Source: Rhizobium sp. LC145 (lineage in GTDB: Bacteria; Pseudomonadota; Alphaproteobacteria; Rhizobiales; Rhizobiaceae). From it: a stretch of 64,000 nucleotides of DNA. The notes beneath the pieces are model-generated. The model was not told the origin of the DNA. It ran no database searches and saw only the letters and a program-made list of their open reading frames with translations. A program made the position numbers and the translations under genes. Shown here in pieces: positions 8,290 through 17,690 of the stretch (positions within the stretch are counted from its first letter, which is position 1; each line of letters begins with the position of its first letter). Location of the stretch: assembly GCF_001005825.1 (NCBI RefSeq), contig NZ_LBHV01000010.1, positions 62,001 to 126,000 of the forward strand, in the 5' to 3' direction.

Positions 8290-10170
8290 ATGGCAACGGC
8301 TTATGATGTGATCGTTATCGGAGGTGGGCATGCGGGCTGCGAAGCAGCCAGCGCGGCCGCGCGGCTGGGCGCCAGGACGGCGCTCATCACCCATAAAAAA
8401 GAGACGATCGGCGTCATGTCCTGCAACCCCGCAATCGGCGGGCCTGGCAAGGGCCATCTCGTCCGCGAGGTCGATGCGCTTGACGGATTGATGGGACGCG
8501 TCGCGGACGCGGCCGGCATTCAGTTCCGGCTTCTGAACCGCAAGAAGGGGCCGGCCGTGCGCGGACCCCGCACCCAGGCGGACCGGAAGCTTTATCGGCT
8601 CGCCATGCAGGCCGAGATAAATGCCCAGGAAAACCTGACGGTCATCGAGGGCGATGCCTTCGATATCTCGATCGACAACGGGCGGGTGACGCAGGTTTCG
8701 CTGCAGGACGGGCGGAGCTTTGCCTGCGGAGCGGCGGTGCTGACAACCGGAACCTTCCTCCGGGGCCTGATTCATATCGGTGACCGGAAGATTCCGGCTG
8801 GCCGGGTGGGTGAAGAGCCTTCGCTCGGCCTTTCCGCGACCTTGGCCCGGTTCGGGCTCAGCCTCGGGCGCCTGAAGACCGGGACGCCTGCACGTCTGGA
8901 CGGGCGAACGATCGACTGGAACTCCATCGACCGTCAGGCGGCTGACGAAGAGCCCGTTCCATTCTCGTTCATGACGGACCGCATTGCCAATCCGCAGATA
9001 GAATGTGGCGTCACACGCACGACCGATGCGACCCACAGGATCATCTCAGACAATATCCATCGCTCGGCCATGTATTCCGGGCAGATCGAGGGAGTGGGTC
9101 CCCGCTATTGCCCGTCGATCGAGGACAAGATCGTCCGCTTCGGCGAGCGCGACGGTCATCAAGTGTTCCTGGAGCCGGAGGGGCTGGACGATCACACCGT
9201 CTATCCCAATGGTATTTCCACCTCGCTTCCCGAGGACGTTCAGGAAGCTTTCATCCGCACCATACCGGGGCTCGAAAAGGTGGCGATCCTGCAGTCGGGC
9301 TACGCGATCGAATACGATCACGTCGATCCGCGCGAATTGACCCCTGCCCTGGAGGTCCGGAAGATACCGGGACTTTTCCTCGCCGGACAGATCAACGGGA
9401 CGACCGGTTATGAGGAAGCGGCGGCGCAGGGATTGGTCGCGGGCATGAACGCCGCGCGAAGCACGAGCGGTGAATGGGCATACCACTTCAGCCGAGCCGA
9501 ATCCTACATCGGCGTTATGATCGATGACCTGACGTCCCGTGGGGTCACGGAACCTTACCGGATGTTCACCTCGCGGGCGGAATACCGGTTGTCCCTTCGC
9601 GCCGACAACGCGGATCAAAGGCTGACACCGCTTGGCATCCAATTGGGGATCGTGGGCACCGCCCGTCGGGAAAAATTCGATCTCTTCGAAGCTTCGATGA
9701 ATGCCGGGCGAGAGACGCTTCGCAACTTGAGCCTGACGCCGAACGAAGCATCTCGTCATGGATTGAAGCTCAATCAGGATGGTCAACGTCGATCTGGATA
9801 CGATCTTCTTGCCTATCCCGATATTACCTTTGGGCACCTGTATACGATCTGGCCGGAACTTAGCCGGATTCCGGGCAAAGTCAGCGAGGCCCTGGAGATC
9901 GAGGCTTCCTATGCCGTTTACATGGAGCGCCAAGCTGCCGACATCGCTACGGTCCGTCGGGACGAAGCGCGTGTTATCCCGCAAGGCTTTGATTTCAATG
10001 GTCTTCCTGGCTTGTCGAACGAACTCAGGCAGAAGCTGACCGCCGCGGCTCCACGAAATCTGGCGCAAGCGGCGAAGGTGGATGGGATGACCCCGGCTGC
10101 TCTCGCACTCATTCTGGCATTGTTGCGGAAAGCAGATATGGCTTCCGATCGCGCGATACGAGTCTCCTGA
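8290..10170 (+). CDS. mnmG: tRNA uridine-5-carboxymethylaminomethyl modification enzyme MnmG (GidA)
   Basis: FAD- and NADH-dependent partner of MnmE in tRNA wobble-uridine modification. The 626-residue product opens with the dinucleotide-binding motif VIVIGGGHAGCEAA (residues 7-20) and has the family signatures CNPAIGGPGKGHLVREVDALDG and GPRYCPSIEDKI. I chose the ATG at 8290, which aligns with family N-termini; an in-frame start seven codons upstream lacks support. Its stop overlaps the rsmG start by one nt (TGATG). Confidence 0.97.
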   Translation: MATAYDVIVIGGGHAGCEAASAAARLGARTALITHKKETIGVMSCNPAIGGPGKGHLVREVDALDGLMGRVADAAGIQFRLLNRKKGPAVRGPRTQADRKLYRLAMQAEINAQENLTVIEGDAFDISIDNGRVTQVSLQDGRSFACGAAVLTTGTFLRGLIHIGDRKIPAGRVGEEPSLGLSATLARFGLSLGRLKTGTPARLDGRTIDWNSIDRQAADEEPVPFSFMTDRIANPQIECGVTRTTDATHRIISDNIHRSAMYSGQIEGVGPRYCPSIEDKIVRFGERDGHQVFLEPEGLDDHTVYPNGISTSLPEDVQEAFIRTIPGLEKVAILQSGYAIEYDHVDPRELTPALEVRKIPGLFLAGQINGTTGYEEAAAQGLVAGMNAARSTSGEWAYHFSRAESYIGVMIDDLTSRGVTEPYRMFTSRAEYRLSLRADNADQRLTPLGIQLGIVGTARREKFDLFEASMNAGRETLRNLSLTPNEASRHGLKLNQDGQRRSGYDLLAYPDITFGHLYTIWPELSRIPGKVSEALEIEASYAVYMERQAADIATVRRDEARVIPQGFDFNGLPGLSNELRQKLTAAAPRNLAQAAKVDGMTPAALALILALLRKADMASDRAIRVS

Positions 10171-10781
10171 TGCAACTTAACGGAAAGAGTGTTTCACGTG
10201 AAACGCAGGAGCGATTGGAGCATTTTGCACGATTGTTCCAGAAATGGGCCAAGTCCATAAATCTCGTGGCTCCCTCCACCCTGGATGAGCTCTGGACACG
10301 CCATATTGCGGACAGCGCCCAGATATTTCAGCTCGCTCCCCGACCGTTGCGATGGATGGATCTCGGCTCGGGCGGGGGTTTTCCGGGGGTCATAACGGCC
10401 ATTTTCCTTGCGGAATTGCAGGATGGCTGGGTGCATCTTGTCGAAAGCAACCAGAAAAAGGCCGCATTCCTGCGTGTTGCCTTGAACGAGACCGGCGCGC
10501 GAGGTTCTGTCCACGCGGTCAGAGTCGAAGACACCGATGTCTCCATTCCGGCCTGCGACTGCATCTCCGCGCGCGCCTTGGCGGAGCTGAACCAGCTTCT
10601 CGCTTATATTTCTCAGCGAATGATCGGTACGGAAACAAGAGCCTTTTTCCATAAAGGGCGGGATTACGCGGCTGAAGTCGATAAAGCACGTGGTCGATGG
10701 GAGTTTGATCTGATAAAACATCCCAGCGCCGTCGAAGCGGATTCCGTGATTCTGGAGATAAGCAACCTACGGCGCAGGTAA
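10170..10781 (+). CDS. rsmG: 16S rRNA (guanine-527-N7) methyltransferase RsmG (GidB)
   Basis: S-adenosylmethionine-dependent methylation of G527 in 16S rRNA; loss gives low-level streptomycin resistance in other bacteria. The 203-residue protein has the SAM-binding motif DLGSGGGFPG near residues 64-73 and the early LEHFARLFQKWAKSINLVAPST motif. Residues 8-12 (VSRET) are encoded by a perfect parS palindrome, so this N-terminus is constrained by two functions. It overlaps mnmG by one nt and lies 22 nt before parA. Confidence 0.96.
   Translation: MQLNGKSVSRETQERLEHFARLFQKWAKSINLVAPSTLDELWTRHIADSAQIFQLAPRPLRWMDLGSGGGFPGVITAIFLAELQDGWVHLVESNQKKAAFLRVALNETGARGSVHAVRVEDTDVSIPACDCISARALAELNQLLAYISQRMIGTETRAFFHKGRDYAAEVDKARGRWEFDLIKHPSAVEADSVILEISNLRRR
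10190..10205. promoter_or_regulatory. parS centromere site 3 (perfect core palindrome)
   Basis: TGTTTCACGTGAAACG contains the perfect 14-nt palindrome GTTTCACGTGAAAC at 10191-10204, inside the first codons of rsmG and about 600 nt upstream of parA. This is the best parS match in the window and is presumably the main ParB nucleation site. Confidence 0.92.
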
Positions 10782-10803
10782 CTTCAACGTCGTCAGGTGC
10801 GGC

Positions 10804-11595
10804 ATGTTCGAAAAAAACCGGATTATCACCATTGCCAATCAAAAGGGCGGTGTCGGTAAGACGACCACGGCCATCAATCTCGCGACCGCACTTGCGGCGA
10901 TCGGGGAACGTGTACTGATCGTTGATCTGGACCCGCAGGGAAATGCGAGTACCGGCCTCGGGATCGATCGCCGGGATCGGAAGCTTTCCTCCTACGATCT
11001 TCTGATGGGCTATAGCGACGTCACCGAGACTGCGTTGGACACGGCGGTCCCGAATCTCTCGATCGTGCCCTCGACGATGGATCTTCTCGGTTTCGAATCC
11101 GAAATCGCCCAGCAGCCTGATAGGGCTTTCAAACTGCGCCGCGCTTTGAATTCGGAAGCAGCGAGCAATTATTCCTATGTCCTGCTGGATTGCCCGCCCT
11201 CTTTCAATCTCCTGACCATGAATGCCATGGCGGCGGCCCATTCGATCCTTGTCCCTCTGCAATGCGAGTTCTTCGCCCTGGAAGGGTTGAGCCAACTTCT
11301 CGAAACGGTCAATCAGGTGCGGCAGACGGTCAATCCGACCCTGGATATCCAGGGAATAGTGCTGACGATGTTCGATTCGCGCAACAACCTTGCCCAGCAG
11401 GTCGTCAGCGATGTGCGGACTTACTTGGGCGAGAAGGTCTATCATACGCTTATTCCGCGAAATGTTCGCGTATCGGAAGCCCCTTCCTATGGCAAGCCGG
11501 CCATTCTCTATGATTTGAAATGCGCAGGCAGTCAGGCCTATCTTCAATTGGCTTCCGAAGTGATCCAGCGCGAGCGCAGACGCAAGGCTGCCTGA
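10804..11595 (+). CDS. parA: Chromosome partitioning ATPase ParA
   Basis: Walker-type ATPase that binds DNA non-specifically and moves ParB-parS complexes during chromosome segregation. The 263-residue protein carries the deviant Walker A KGGVGKTT at residues 14-21, DLDPQGNAS near 43, and Walker B VLLDCPP. It lacks the N-terminal HTH domain of plasmid-type RepA proteins, which supports a chromosomal Soj-type ParA. It lies 22 nt after rsmG and 27 nt before parB. Confidence 0.97.
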   Translation: MFEKNRIITIANQKGGVGKTTTAINLATALAAIGERVLIVDLDPQGNASTGLGIDRRDRKLSSYDLLMGYSDVTETALDTAVPNLSIVPSTMDLLGFESEIAQQPDRAFKLRRALNSEAASNYSYVLLDCPPSFNLLTMNAMAAAHSILVPLQCEFFALEGLSQLLETVNQVRQTVNPTLDIQGIVLTMFDSRNNLAQQVVSDVRTYLGEKVYHTLIPRNVRVSEAPSYGKPAILYDLKCAGSQAYLQLASEVIQRERRRKAA

Positions 11596-11622
11596 TAGAT
11601 AAGACGAGACGGATGAAGCACG

Positions 11623-12504
11623 ATGAATGACGATCTTTCGAAACGGCGCCTCGGGCGCGGCCTAGCGGCGCTGATTGGGGAGATGGATCAGCCGCTTCCC
11701 GCGGACACCGGCCCGCAGCAGACGGTCAATCCCGATCGGGCTGTGCCGATCGAACATGTCTCGCGCAATCCGAAGAACCCGCGCCGGCAGTTCGACGAGA
11801 ATGAGCTCCAGGATCTGGCAAGCTCGATCAGGCAGCACGGGATCGTTCAGCCCGTCGTGGTGCGCCCCAGAGGCGAGCGCTTCGAGATCATAGCCGGTGA
11901 GCGGCGCTGGCGGGCTGCCCAGCTCGCCGGGCTCATCGATATCCCTGTCATCGTGCGCGATGTGGACGACCGGACGGCGCTCGAGCTTGCGATCGTCGAG
12001 AACGTTCAGCGCTCGGATCTCAATCCGGTCGAAGAGGCATTGGGTTACGAGCAGTTGATTGCCGAGCATGGATATACCCAGAACGATCTCGGCGAAATCA
12101 TCGGCAAGAGCCGCAGCCATGTGGCCAATAGCCTGCGTCTTCTCAAGCTTCCAGCGCCGGTGATGGATATGCTTTCCGCCGGCAGCCTCTCCGCCGGCCA
12201 TGCGCGCGCGCTGATCACCACATCCGATCCGGTTTCGCTGGCCCGCACGATCGTCGCCAAGGGAATGTCGGTTCGCGATGCGGAGCGGCTCGCGCAGAAC
12301 GATATCAAGGCGCAGAACGAACCTGCGTCCGCGGGAAGGACCGAACAGAAGGATTCCGATACGCTCGCTCTCGAGCGCACGCTTTCCGACTCGCTCGGCC
12401 TCGATGTGAAGATCAATCATCGCGGTGGGGGTGGGCAGGTGCGGATCAGCTATCGCACGCTTGAGCAGCTGGAAGAAATCTGCCGCCTTCTGGAACGGCG
12501 TTAA
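11623..12504 (+). CDS. parB: Chromosome partitioning CTPase and parS-binding protein ParB
   Basis: Loads at parS and spreads as a CTP-dependent sliding clamp. The 293-residue protein has the N-terminal ParA-activating motif RRLGRGLAALIGE, the ParB/sulfiredoxin-like CTPase domain with the arginine patch GERRWRAA near residues 91-98, the central HTH LGEIIGKSRSHVANSLRLLK, and a C-terminal dimerisation region. Length is normal for chromosomal ParB. The parS sites in this window are its likely targets. The plus-strand run ends here, facing holA. Confidence 0.97.
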   Translation: MNDDLSKRRLGRGLAALIGEMDQPLPADTGPQQTVNPDRAVPIEHVSRNPKNPRRQFDENELQDLASSIRQHGIVQPVVVRPRGERFEIIAGERRWRAAQLAGLIDIPVIVRDVDDRTALELAIVENVQRSDLNPVEEALGYEQLIAEHGYTQNDLGEIIGKSRSHVANSLRLLKLPAPVMDMLSAGSLSAGHARALITTSDPVSLARTIVAKGMSVRDAERLAQNDIKAQNEPASAGRTEQKDSDTLALERTLSDSLGLDVKINHRGGGGQVRISYRTLEQLEEICRLLERR

Positions 12505-12564
12505 GCCGCCAACATCTGAATCAGATTGGACTTTTCGGACGCTGTGAGCCCCACCGGCGGCGGG

Positions 12565-13605
12565 TCAGGACATCGAGCGGCTTGACTGCAAGGCCGTCGC
12601 CATCAACACCTGAAAGGCGATGTTCGGCTCCAGGCTCTGTCTCCGGCGCGATTGGAGAATGGCTGCCTGCAAGCGGGCCGTCTCGCGGGCGAGCGCTGCG
12701 GCGTTCCAATTTCTAAGCGCTTTTTCGACGATGGGCTTTCGCTTGAAATGGATATGGCGGCCGAGCGTCGCCATGACCTGGCCGCTCTGCATCTTCTTCT
12801 CATCCATCTCGCTGCGCATCAGGTCCAGCATCTGGAACTGTTTAAGGCAGGCCTGCAGAACAAGGAAAACGGGGGTCTTGGACACCAGAACCTTCTGCAA
12901 CGCGTGGTGAAAGGCCGGCAGATCACCGCTGAGCACGGCGTCGACGACCTCGTCGGTGGAGATGGCGCTGGCATCACCTATAATTTCATCTACTTGAATT
13001 TCTTCAATAATCTGCATTCCGCGGCAGTAGAGCGCGAGTTTGCGGATCTCGTTTCGGGAGGCTGCCCTGTCGCCGCCCAGGAGCTCAAGGAGACGCTGGC
13101 GCGCCGGAGAACTTATCTTCAATCCTTCGGCCGCGAGTTCTGTATCGATCAGCGAGTTCAATGCGCGCGCGTCATCGGCATAGCAGGGGATGACGGCGAT
13201 CGACCTTGCGGGCTCGACGATCTTGCGCAGACCGCTTCCCTTCTTGAGGTCGCCGGCCTCGATGATGAGGTTGTTCGCCGGCGGCGGACCATCGGCCAGG
13301 ACTTGAACCGCATCAAGCAGAGGCTTTTCGTTCGCTGCTCCGCGAAGCCAGACCAGCTTGGCGCCGCCAAACAAGCCAAGGGAATTGACCTCATCCAGCA
13401 GGCGCCCGGGATCGCCCTGAAGATCGGAAACATCGAGCTTCAGCATGGAGAATGGATCGTCTGCCGAAACACCGGTCTTGCCGGCAATCTGAGCCGCGCG
13501 TTCCGAAACGAGCCCTCTGTCGGGCCCGTAGATGACGAAAATCCGATAGAGTTCCGCGCCCTTCTGGATGAAACGGTCGAACTCGTGGGACTTTATTTCT
13601 GCCAT
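12565..13605 (-). CDS. holA: DNA polymerase III delta subunit (clamp-loader wrench)
   Basis: Delta subunit of the clamp loader, which opens the beta clamp. The 346-residue protein has the alphaproteobacterial HolA start with KSHEFDRF near residue 5, a P-loop-less AAA+ fold region IFVIYGPDRGLVSERA, and the C-terminal collar-like segment. Overall similarity is to the DNA_pol3_delta family. The start overlaps the end of lptE by 13 nt. Together leuS-lptE-holA form an overlapping set in which outer-membrane and replication genes share a transcript. Confidence 0.92.
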   Translation of the reverse strand: MAEIKSHEFDRFIQKGAELYRIFVIYGPDRGLVSERAAQIAGKTGVSADDPFSMLKLDVSDLQGDPGRLLDEVNSLGLFGGAKLVWLRGAANEKPLLDAVQVLADGPPPANNLIIEAGDLKKGSGLRKIVEPARSIAVIPCYADDARALNSLIDTELAAEGLKISSPARQRLLELLGGDRAASRNEIRKLALYCRGMQIIEEIQVDEIIGDASAISTDEVVDAVLSGDLPAFHHALQKVLVSKTPVFLVLQACLKQFQMLDLMRSEMDEKKMQSGQVMATLGRHIHFKRKPIVEKALRNWNAAALARETARLQAAILQSRRRQSLEPNIAFQVLMATALQSSRSMS

Positions 13606-14144
13606 GTGACCGGTTGCGGCTGTGGCTCACGGGCAATAACCGCGGCAAGATCGGCGCGGACGAATTCGGCAACCTCGCGGGCAGCGCGGTCCTCGGCATC
13701 GCGAATTGCGCGCAGCTTGGCGAATTCCTGCCTGGAGATATCCATCAGGGCGGTAACCTGACGTCTGCCGGATCTCAGCACCTGGCCATCGCTGACGCGA
13801 GAAAGCGAATAGGTGGCGAACACCGTGACGCGGCCCGGCATGCCCAGCCTGTCCTCGTCGTCGAGAACGTCGATATACTGGGAGGTCACGTCAAGCTTGA
13901 CGTCATAATCCGCCTTCGCCGGCTCCCCGGCGCCGCCGGAGGTCAGGAAGATCAGATGATTGCGGACAGCCTGTTCGACCCGGTTATCCGCGTGTGAGAA
14001 GGAGATCGCGGCGAGGCGCTGGGCCGTCCCGGAGGCTTCCGAATAGAGCGGGCGGACCTGGCATCCGGCAATGACGGCAAGCGCCGAGAGACCGGCCGCC
14101 ACGGCAAGGGCTTTGGGAAACCTGTGAAAGAAGTCACACGACAA
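13593..14144 (-). CDS. lptE: LPS-assembly lipoprotein LptE
   Basis: Outer-membrane lipoprotein that plugs the LptD barrel in lipopolysaccharide export. The 183-residue protein has a lipoprotein signal with lipobox LAVIAGC placing the acylated cysteine near residue 28, followed by QVRPLYSEASG, typical of alphaproteobacterial LptE. The rest is a small alpha/beta domain. It overlaps leuS by 11 nt upstream and holA by 13 nt downstream, the usual rhizobial arrangement. Confidence 0.9.
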   Translation of the reverse strand: MSCDFFHRFPKALAVAAGLSALAVIAGCQVRPLYSEASGTAQRLAAISFSHADNRVEQAVRNHLIFLTSGGAGEPAKADYDVKLDVTSQYIDVLDDEDRLGMPGRVTVFATYSLSRVSDGQVLRSGRRQVTALMDISRQEFAKLRAIRDAEDRAAREVAEFVRADLAAVIAREPQPQPVTWQK

Positions 14145-16764
14145 TGTTCACGATCCTCTGTGGGACGACGATGATCTTTTTGGGCGCCCGGCCGTCAAGA
14201 GCCGCCTTCACCGCATCCAGCGCCAGAACCGCAGCTTCGACGGCACTTTGATCCGCGTCGCGGGCAATTGTCAATTCGCCGCGTTTCTTGCCGTTGATCT
14301 GGATCGGCAGCGTGACGTCGTTCTCGACCACGAGGGTTTCGTCATAGGCGGGCCATGGGGTGCGGCTGACCATTTCGGCATTGCCGAGCACGGCCCAGCA
14401 TTCCTCGGCCAGATGCGGCGTCATGGGTGCAACGACCTGGACGAGGATTTCCGCGGCTTCGCGCACGGCGGCGCGATAGGTCGGATCTCCCTCACCCGAG
14501 GCCACCTTCGCCAAGGGAGCGGCAAGGGTGTTCACCAGCTCGTAGATGCGCGCCACGGCCCTGTTGAAGGAGAGCCTATCGTAATCTTCCTGAACCGCCT
14601 TCAGCGTCTTGTGCGCCGCCTGCGAAATAGGCAAGGCTTCGCCATTCTTAGCCGGATTCGGCTTAACGCCGACGAGATTCCCGGAGGCTTCCGAAATCAG
14701 ACGCCAGAGGCGCTGAGTGAAACGGTGAGCGCCTTCGACGCCCGCCTCGGACCAGATGACGTCGCGATCCGGCGGCGAATCCGACAGAACGAAGAAGCGG
14801 GCTGTGTCGGCGCCGTAGGAGGCGATGATATCGTCCGGATCGACGACATTCTTCTTCGATTTCGACATCTTCTCGATCGAGCCGATCGAAATTTCCTCGC
14901 CATCGGACAGCAGGAAGGCGCGGCGCTTGCCGTCTATCTCTTCGATGCGGATCTCCGCCGGCGATACCCACTCGCCGTTCTGGCCAGTGCCGCGGCGATA
15001 GGTTTCGTGCACGACCATTCCCTGGGTGAACAGTCCCTTGAAGGGCTCCTTCACGTCCAAGTGACCTGTTTCACGCATGGCGCGGGTGAAGAAGCGCGAA
15101 TAGAGCAGGTGCAGGATCGCATGCTCGATGCCGCCAATATACTGATCGACCGGCAGCCAGCGGTCAGCGACAGCCGGATCGGTGGGAGCGTCCTCACGCG
15201 GTGCCGTGAAGCGGGTGTAATACCAGCTCGAATCGACGAACGTATCCATGGTGTCGGTTTCGCGCCGCGCATCCTTGCCGCAGTTCGGGCAGGCGACGTG
15301 TCGCCAAGTGGCATGGCGGTCGAGCGGGTTGCCCGGCTGATCGAAGGTGACGTCCTCGGGCAGCTCGACCGGCAGATCCTTCTTCGGAACGGGCACGACC
15401 CCGCAATCGTCGCAGTGGATGACCGGGATCGGGCAGCCCCAATAGCGCTGGCGGGAAATGCCCCAGTCACGCAGGCGGAAGTTCACCTTGCGCTCGCCTT
15501 GCGGCTGGTTGCCGAGCAACGTGCTCTCCAGCTTTTCCGCGACGAGTTCGAAGGCGTCCGTGGTCGATTTGCCGTCGAGGAAACGCGAGTTGATCATCAC
15601 GCCGTCATCGACATAAGCCGTATCGCCGATCTCGAAGGTGGCGGCGTCGCCATCCTTCGGCATGACCACGGGAACGACGGGCAGGCCGTATTTGCGCGCG
15701 AAATCCAGGTCGCGCTGGTCGCCGGAGGGGCAGCCGAAGATCGCGCCGGTGCCGTATTCCATCAGCACGAAGTTCGCCACATAGACGGGCAGTTCCCAGG
15801 AGGGATCGAGCGGATGCTTCACGCGAATACCGGTATCGATGCCCTTCTTCTCGGCCGTTTCGAGGGCGGCGAGAGAGGTGCCGTGCCGCCGGCACTCCTC
15901 GGCAAAGGCCTCGATAGCCGGATTCTTCTCCGCTGCCGCTCGGGCGAGCGGATGATCGGCGGCAATGGCGAGGAAGGAGGCACCGAACAAGGTGTCCGGC
16001 CGGGTGGTGTATACGGTGACCTCGGTTTCGCCGGCAGGTGCGGTCGAGGGCACGATTTCCCAGCGGACCGCCATGCCTTCGGAGCGGCCAATCCAGTTCT
16101 TCTGCATCAGCCGGACCTTTTCAGGCCACTGATCGAGCGTATCGAGCTCGTCCAGCAGATCCTGGCTGAAATCGGTGATCTTGAAGAACCACTGCACCAG
16201 CTCGCGCTGCTCCACCAGCGCGCCTGAGCGCCATCCGCGACCGTCGATGACCTGTTCGTTCGCCAGAACGGTGTGGTCGACCGGGTCCCAGTTGACCTTG
16301 GACTTCTTGCGGTAGACGAGGCCCTTTTCCATCATGTCCAGGAAGAGTGCCTGCTGGCGGTGATAATATTCCACGTCGCAGGTGGCGAATTCGCGGGACC
16401 AGTCGAGCGACAAGCCCATGGCCTTGAGCTGCGTCTTCATCGAGGCGATGTTCTGGTAGGTCCAGGATTTCGGGTGCACCTTGTTGTCGCGTGCGGCATT
16501 CTCCGCCGGCATGCCGAAAGCGTCCCAGCCCATCGGGTGCAGCACGTTGAAACCGCGGGCGCGCTTGTAGCGCGCCACCACGTCGCCCAGCGCGTAGTTG
16601 CGCACATGGCCCATGTGGATGCGGCCCGAAGGATAGGGGAACATCTCGAGGACGTAATACTTCTCGCGCGGATCGCCGTTGTCGGTTTCGAAAACCTTCG
16701 CCTCGTTCCACTTCTGCTGCCAACGAGGCTCGGCATCGCGCGGATTGTAACGTTCAGTCGCCAT
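14134..16764 (-). CDS. leuS: Leucyl-tRNA synthetase
   Basis: Class I aminoacyl-tRNA synthetase charging tRNA-Leu. The 876-residue product has the HIGH-type motif PYPSGRIHMGHVRNYALGD near residue 43, an editing (CP1) domain in the 225-420 region, the catalytic-site DSSWYYTRF segment, and the KMSKSKKNVVDP motif. Length and order are those of bacterial LeuS. A 180-nt divergent promoter region separates it from the yggS-like gene. Confidence 0.97.
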   Translation of the reverse strand: MATERYNPRDAEPRWQQKWNEAKVFETDNGDPREKYYVLEMFPYPSGRIHMGHVRNYALGDVVARYKRARGFNVLHPMGWDAFGMPAENAARDNKVHPKSWTYQNIASMKTQLKAMGLSLDWSREFATCDVEYYHRQQALFLDMMEKGLVYRKKSKVNWDPVDHTVLANEQVIDGRGWRSGALVEQRELVQWFFKITDFSQDLLDELDTLDQWPEKVRLMQKNWIGRSEGMAVRWEIVPSTAPAGETEVTVYTTRPDTLFGASFLAIAADHPLARAAAEKNPAIEAFAEECRRHGTSLAALETAEKKGIDTGIRVKHPLDPSWELPVYVANFVLMEYGTGAIFGCPSGDQRDLDFARKYGLPVVPVVMPKDGDAATFEIGDTAYVDDGVMINSRFLDGKSTTDAFELVAEKLESTLLGNQPQGERKVNFRLRDWGISRQRYWGCPIPVIHCDDCGVVPVPKKDLPVELPEDVTFDQPGNPLDRHATWRHVACPNCGKDARRETDTMDTFVDSSWYYTRFTAPREDAPTDPAVADRWLPVDQYIGGIEHAILHLLYSRFFTRAMRETGHLDVKEPFKGLFTQGMVVHETYRRGTGQNGEWVSPAEIRIEEIDGKRRAFLLSDGEEISIGSIEKMSKSKKNVVDPDDIIASYGADTARFFVLSDSPPDRDVIWSEAGVEGAHRFTQRLWRLISEASGNLVGVKPNPAKNGEALPISQAAHKTLKAVQEDYDRLSFNRAVARIYELVNTLAAPLAKVASGEGDPTYRAAVREAAEILVQVVAPMTPHLAEECWAVLGNAEMVSRTPWPAYDETLVVENDVTLPIQINGKKRGELTIARDADQSAVEAAVLALDAVKAALDGRAPKKIIVVPQRIVNIVV

Positions 16765-16944
16765 TTCGATGATATTCCGGGAAAATCTGGATAAAAGAGT
16801 CGGGCGAGACCTTCACCATGAAACCCCGCAAGCGTCAAGTTTTACGGGCTCGGAAGGGTTCAAAGTTTCGAGCGGAACGCCCTTGGCAGCCGCTTATATG
16901 AGCGCTAATCGCTCACTCGGCAAGAAATGCGGAAAGGTCGGATC

Positions 16945-17604
16945 ATGAGCGTGGAAGAGCGGTTGCAGGATGTGAAGGCGCGGATCGGCAAGATGGAGCG
17001 CCAGGCTGGCAGATCGCAAGGGTCCGTCACCCTTGTTGCCGTCTCCAAGACTTTCGATGCGGAGCAGATCCGGCCGGTGATCGCCGCCGGGCAGCGCGTG
17101 TTCGGCGAGAACCGCGTGCAGGAAAGCCAAGGCAAATGGCCGGAGCTGAAGGCGGAAACGCCGGATATCGACCTGCACCTGATCGGGCCGCTGCAATCCA
17201 ACAAGGCGGCGGACGCGGTGAAGCTCTTCGACGTGATCGAGACCGTGGACCGGGAAAAGATCGCGCGCGCGCTGGCTGACGAGATGAACAAGCAAGGAAA
17301 GGCGCCGCGGCTCTATGTGCAGGTGAACACCGGTCTGGAGCCGCAGAAGGCAGGCATCGAACCGAAGCGGACGGCCTCCTTCGTTGATTTCTGCCGCGAT
17401 GAACTCGGGCTTTCGATCGAGGGACTGATGTGCATTCCGCCGGCGGAGGAAAATCCCGGTCCGCACTTCGCGCTGCTTGCGAAGCTCGCCAAGCAATGCG
17501 GTCTCGAGAGGCTGTCGATGGGCATGTCCGGGGATTTCGAAACCGCCGTCGAATTCGGCGCCACCAGCGTGCGTGTCGGCTCGGCGATCTTCGGGGCCCG
17601 CTGA
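16945..17604 (+). CDS. yggS: Pyridoxal phosphate homeostasis protein (YggS/PLPBP family)
   Basis: Single-domain PLP-binding barrel protein related to alanine racemase, involved in vitamin B6 and amino-acid homeostasis and without known catalysis. The 219-residue product has the PLP-lysine motif LVAVSKTF (Lys35), GENRVQE and HLIGPLQSNK, and ends in the expected SVRVGSAIFGAR. I chose ATG 16945 behind GGAAAGG; another in-frame start is six codons upstream. It is divergent from leuS. Confidence 0.95.
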   Translation: MSVEERLQDVKARIGKMERQAGRSQGSVTLVAVSKTFDAEQIRPVIAAGQRVFGENRVQESQGKWPELKAETPDIDLHLIGPLQSNKAADAVKLFDVIETVDREKIARALADEMNKQGKAPRLYVQVNTGLEPQKAGIEPKRTASFVDFCRDELGLSIEGLMCIPPAEENPGPHFALLAKLAKQCGLERLSMGMSGDFETAVEFGATSVRVGSAIFGAR

Positions 17605-17690
17605 GCCTAAAGCTTTCGTCGGGGTTTCCCGCACCTCCACCGCACCCTAGATTGCTCTCCTCAGGCAGCGCAATGTAACGGGAGGTGCAG

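Noticed and set aside
10688..10693. CACGTG near the end of rsmG as a parS
   Set aside because: The flanks (AAAG and GTCG) do not match the parS arms.
14248..16227. 659-codon open frame antisense to leuS
   Set aside because: Shadow of leuS; sequence has no family character.
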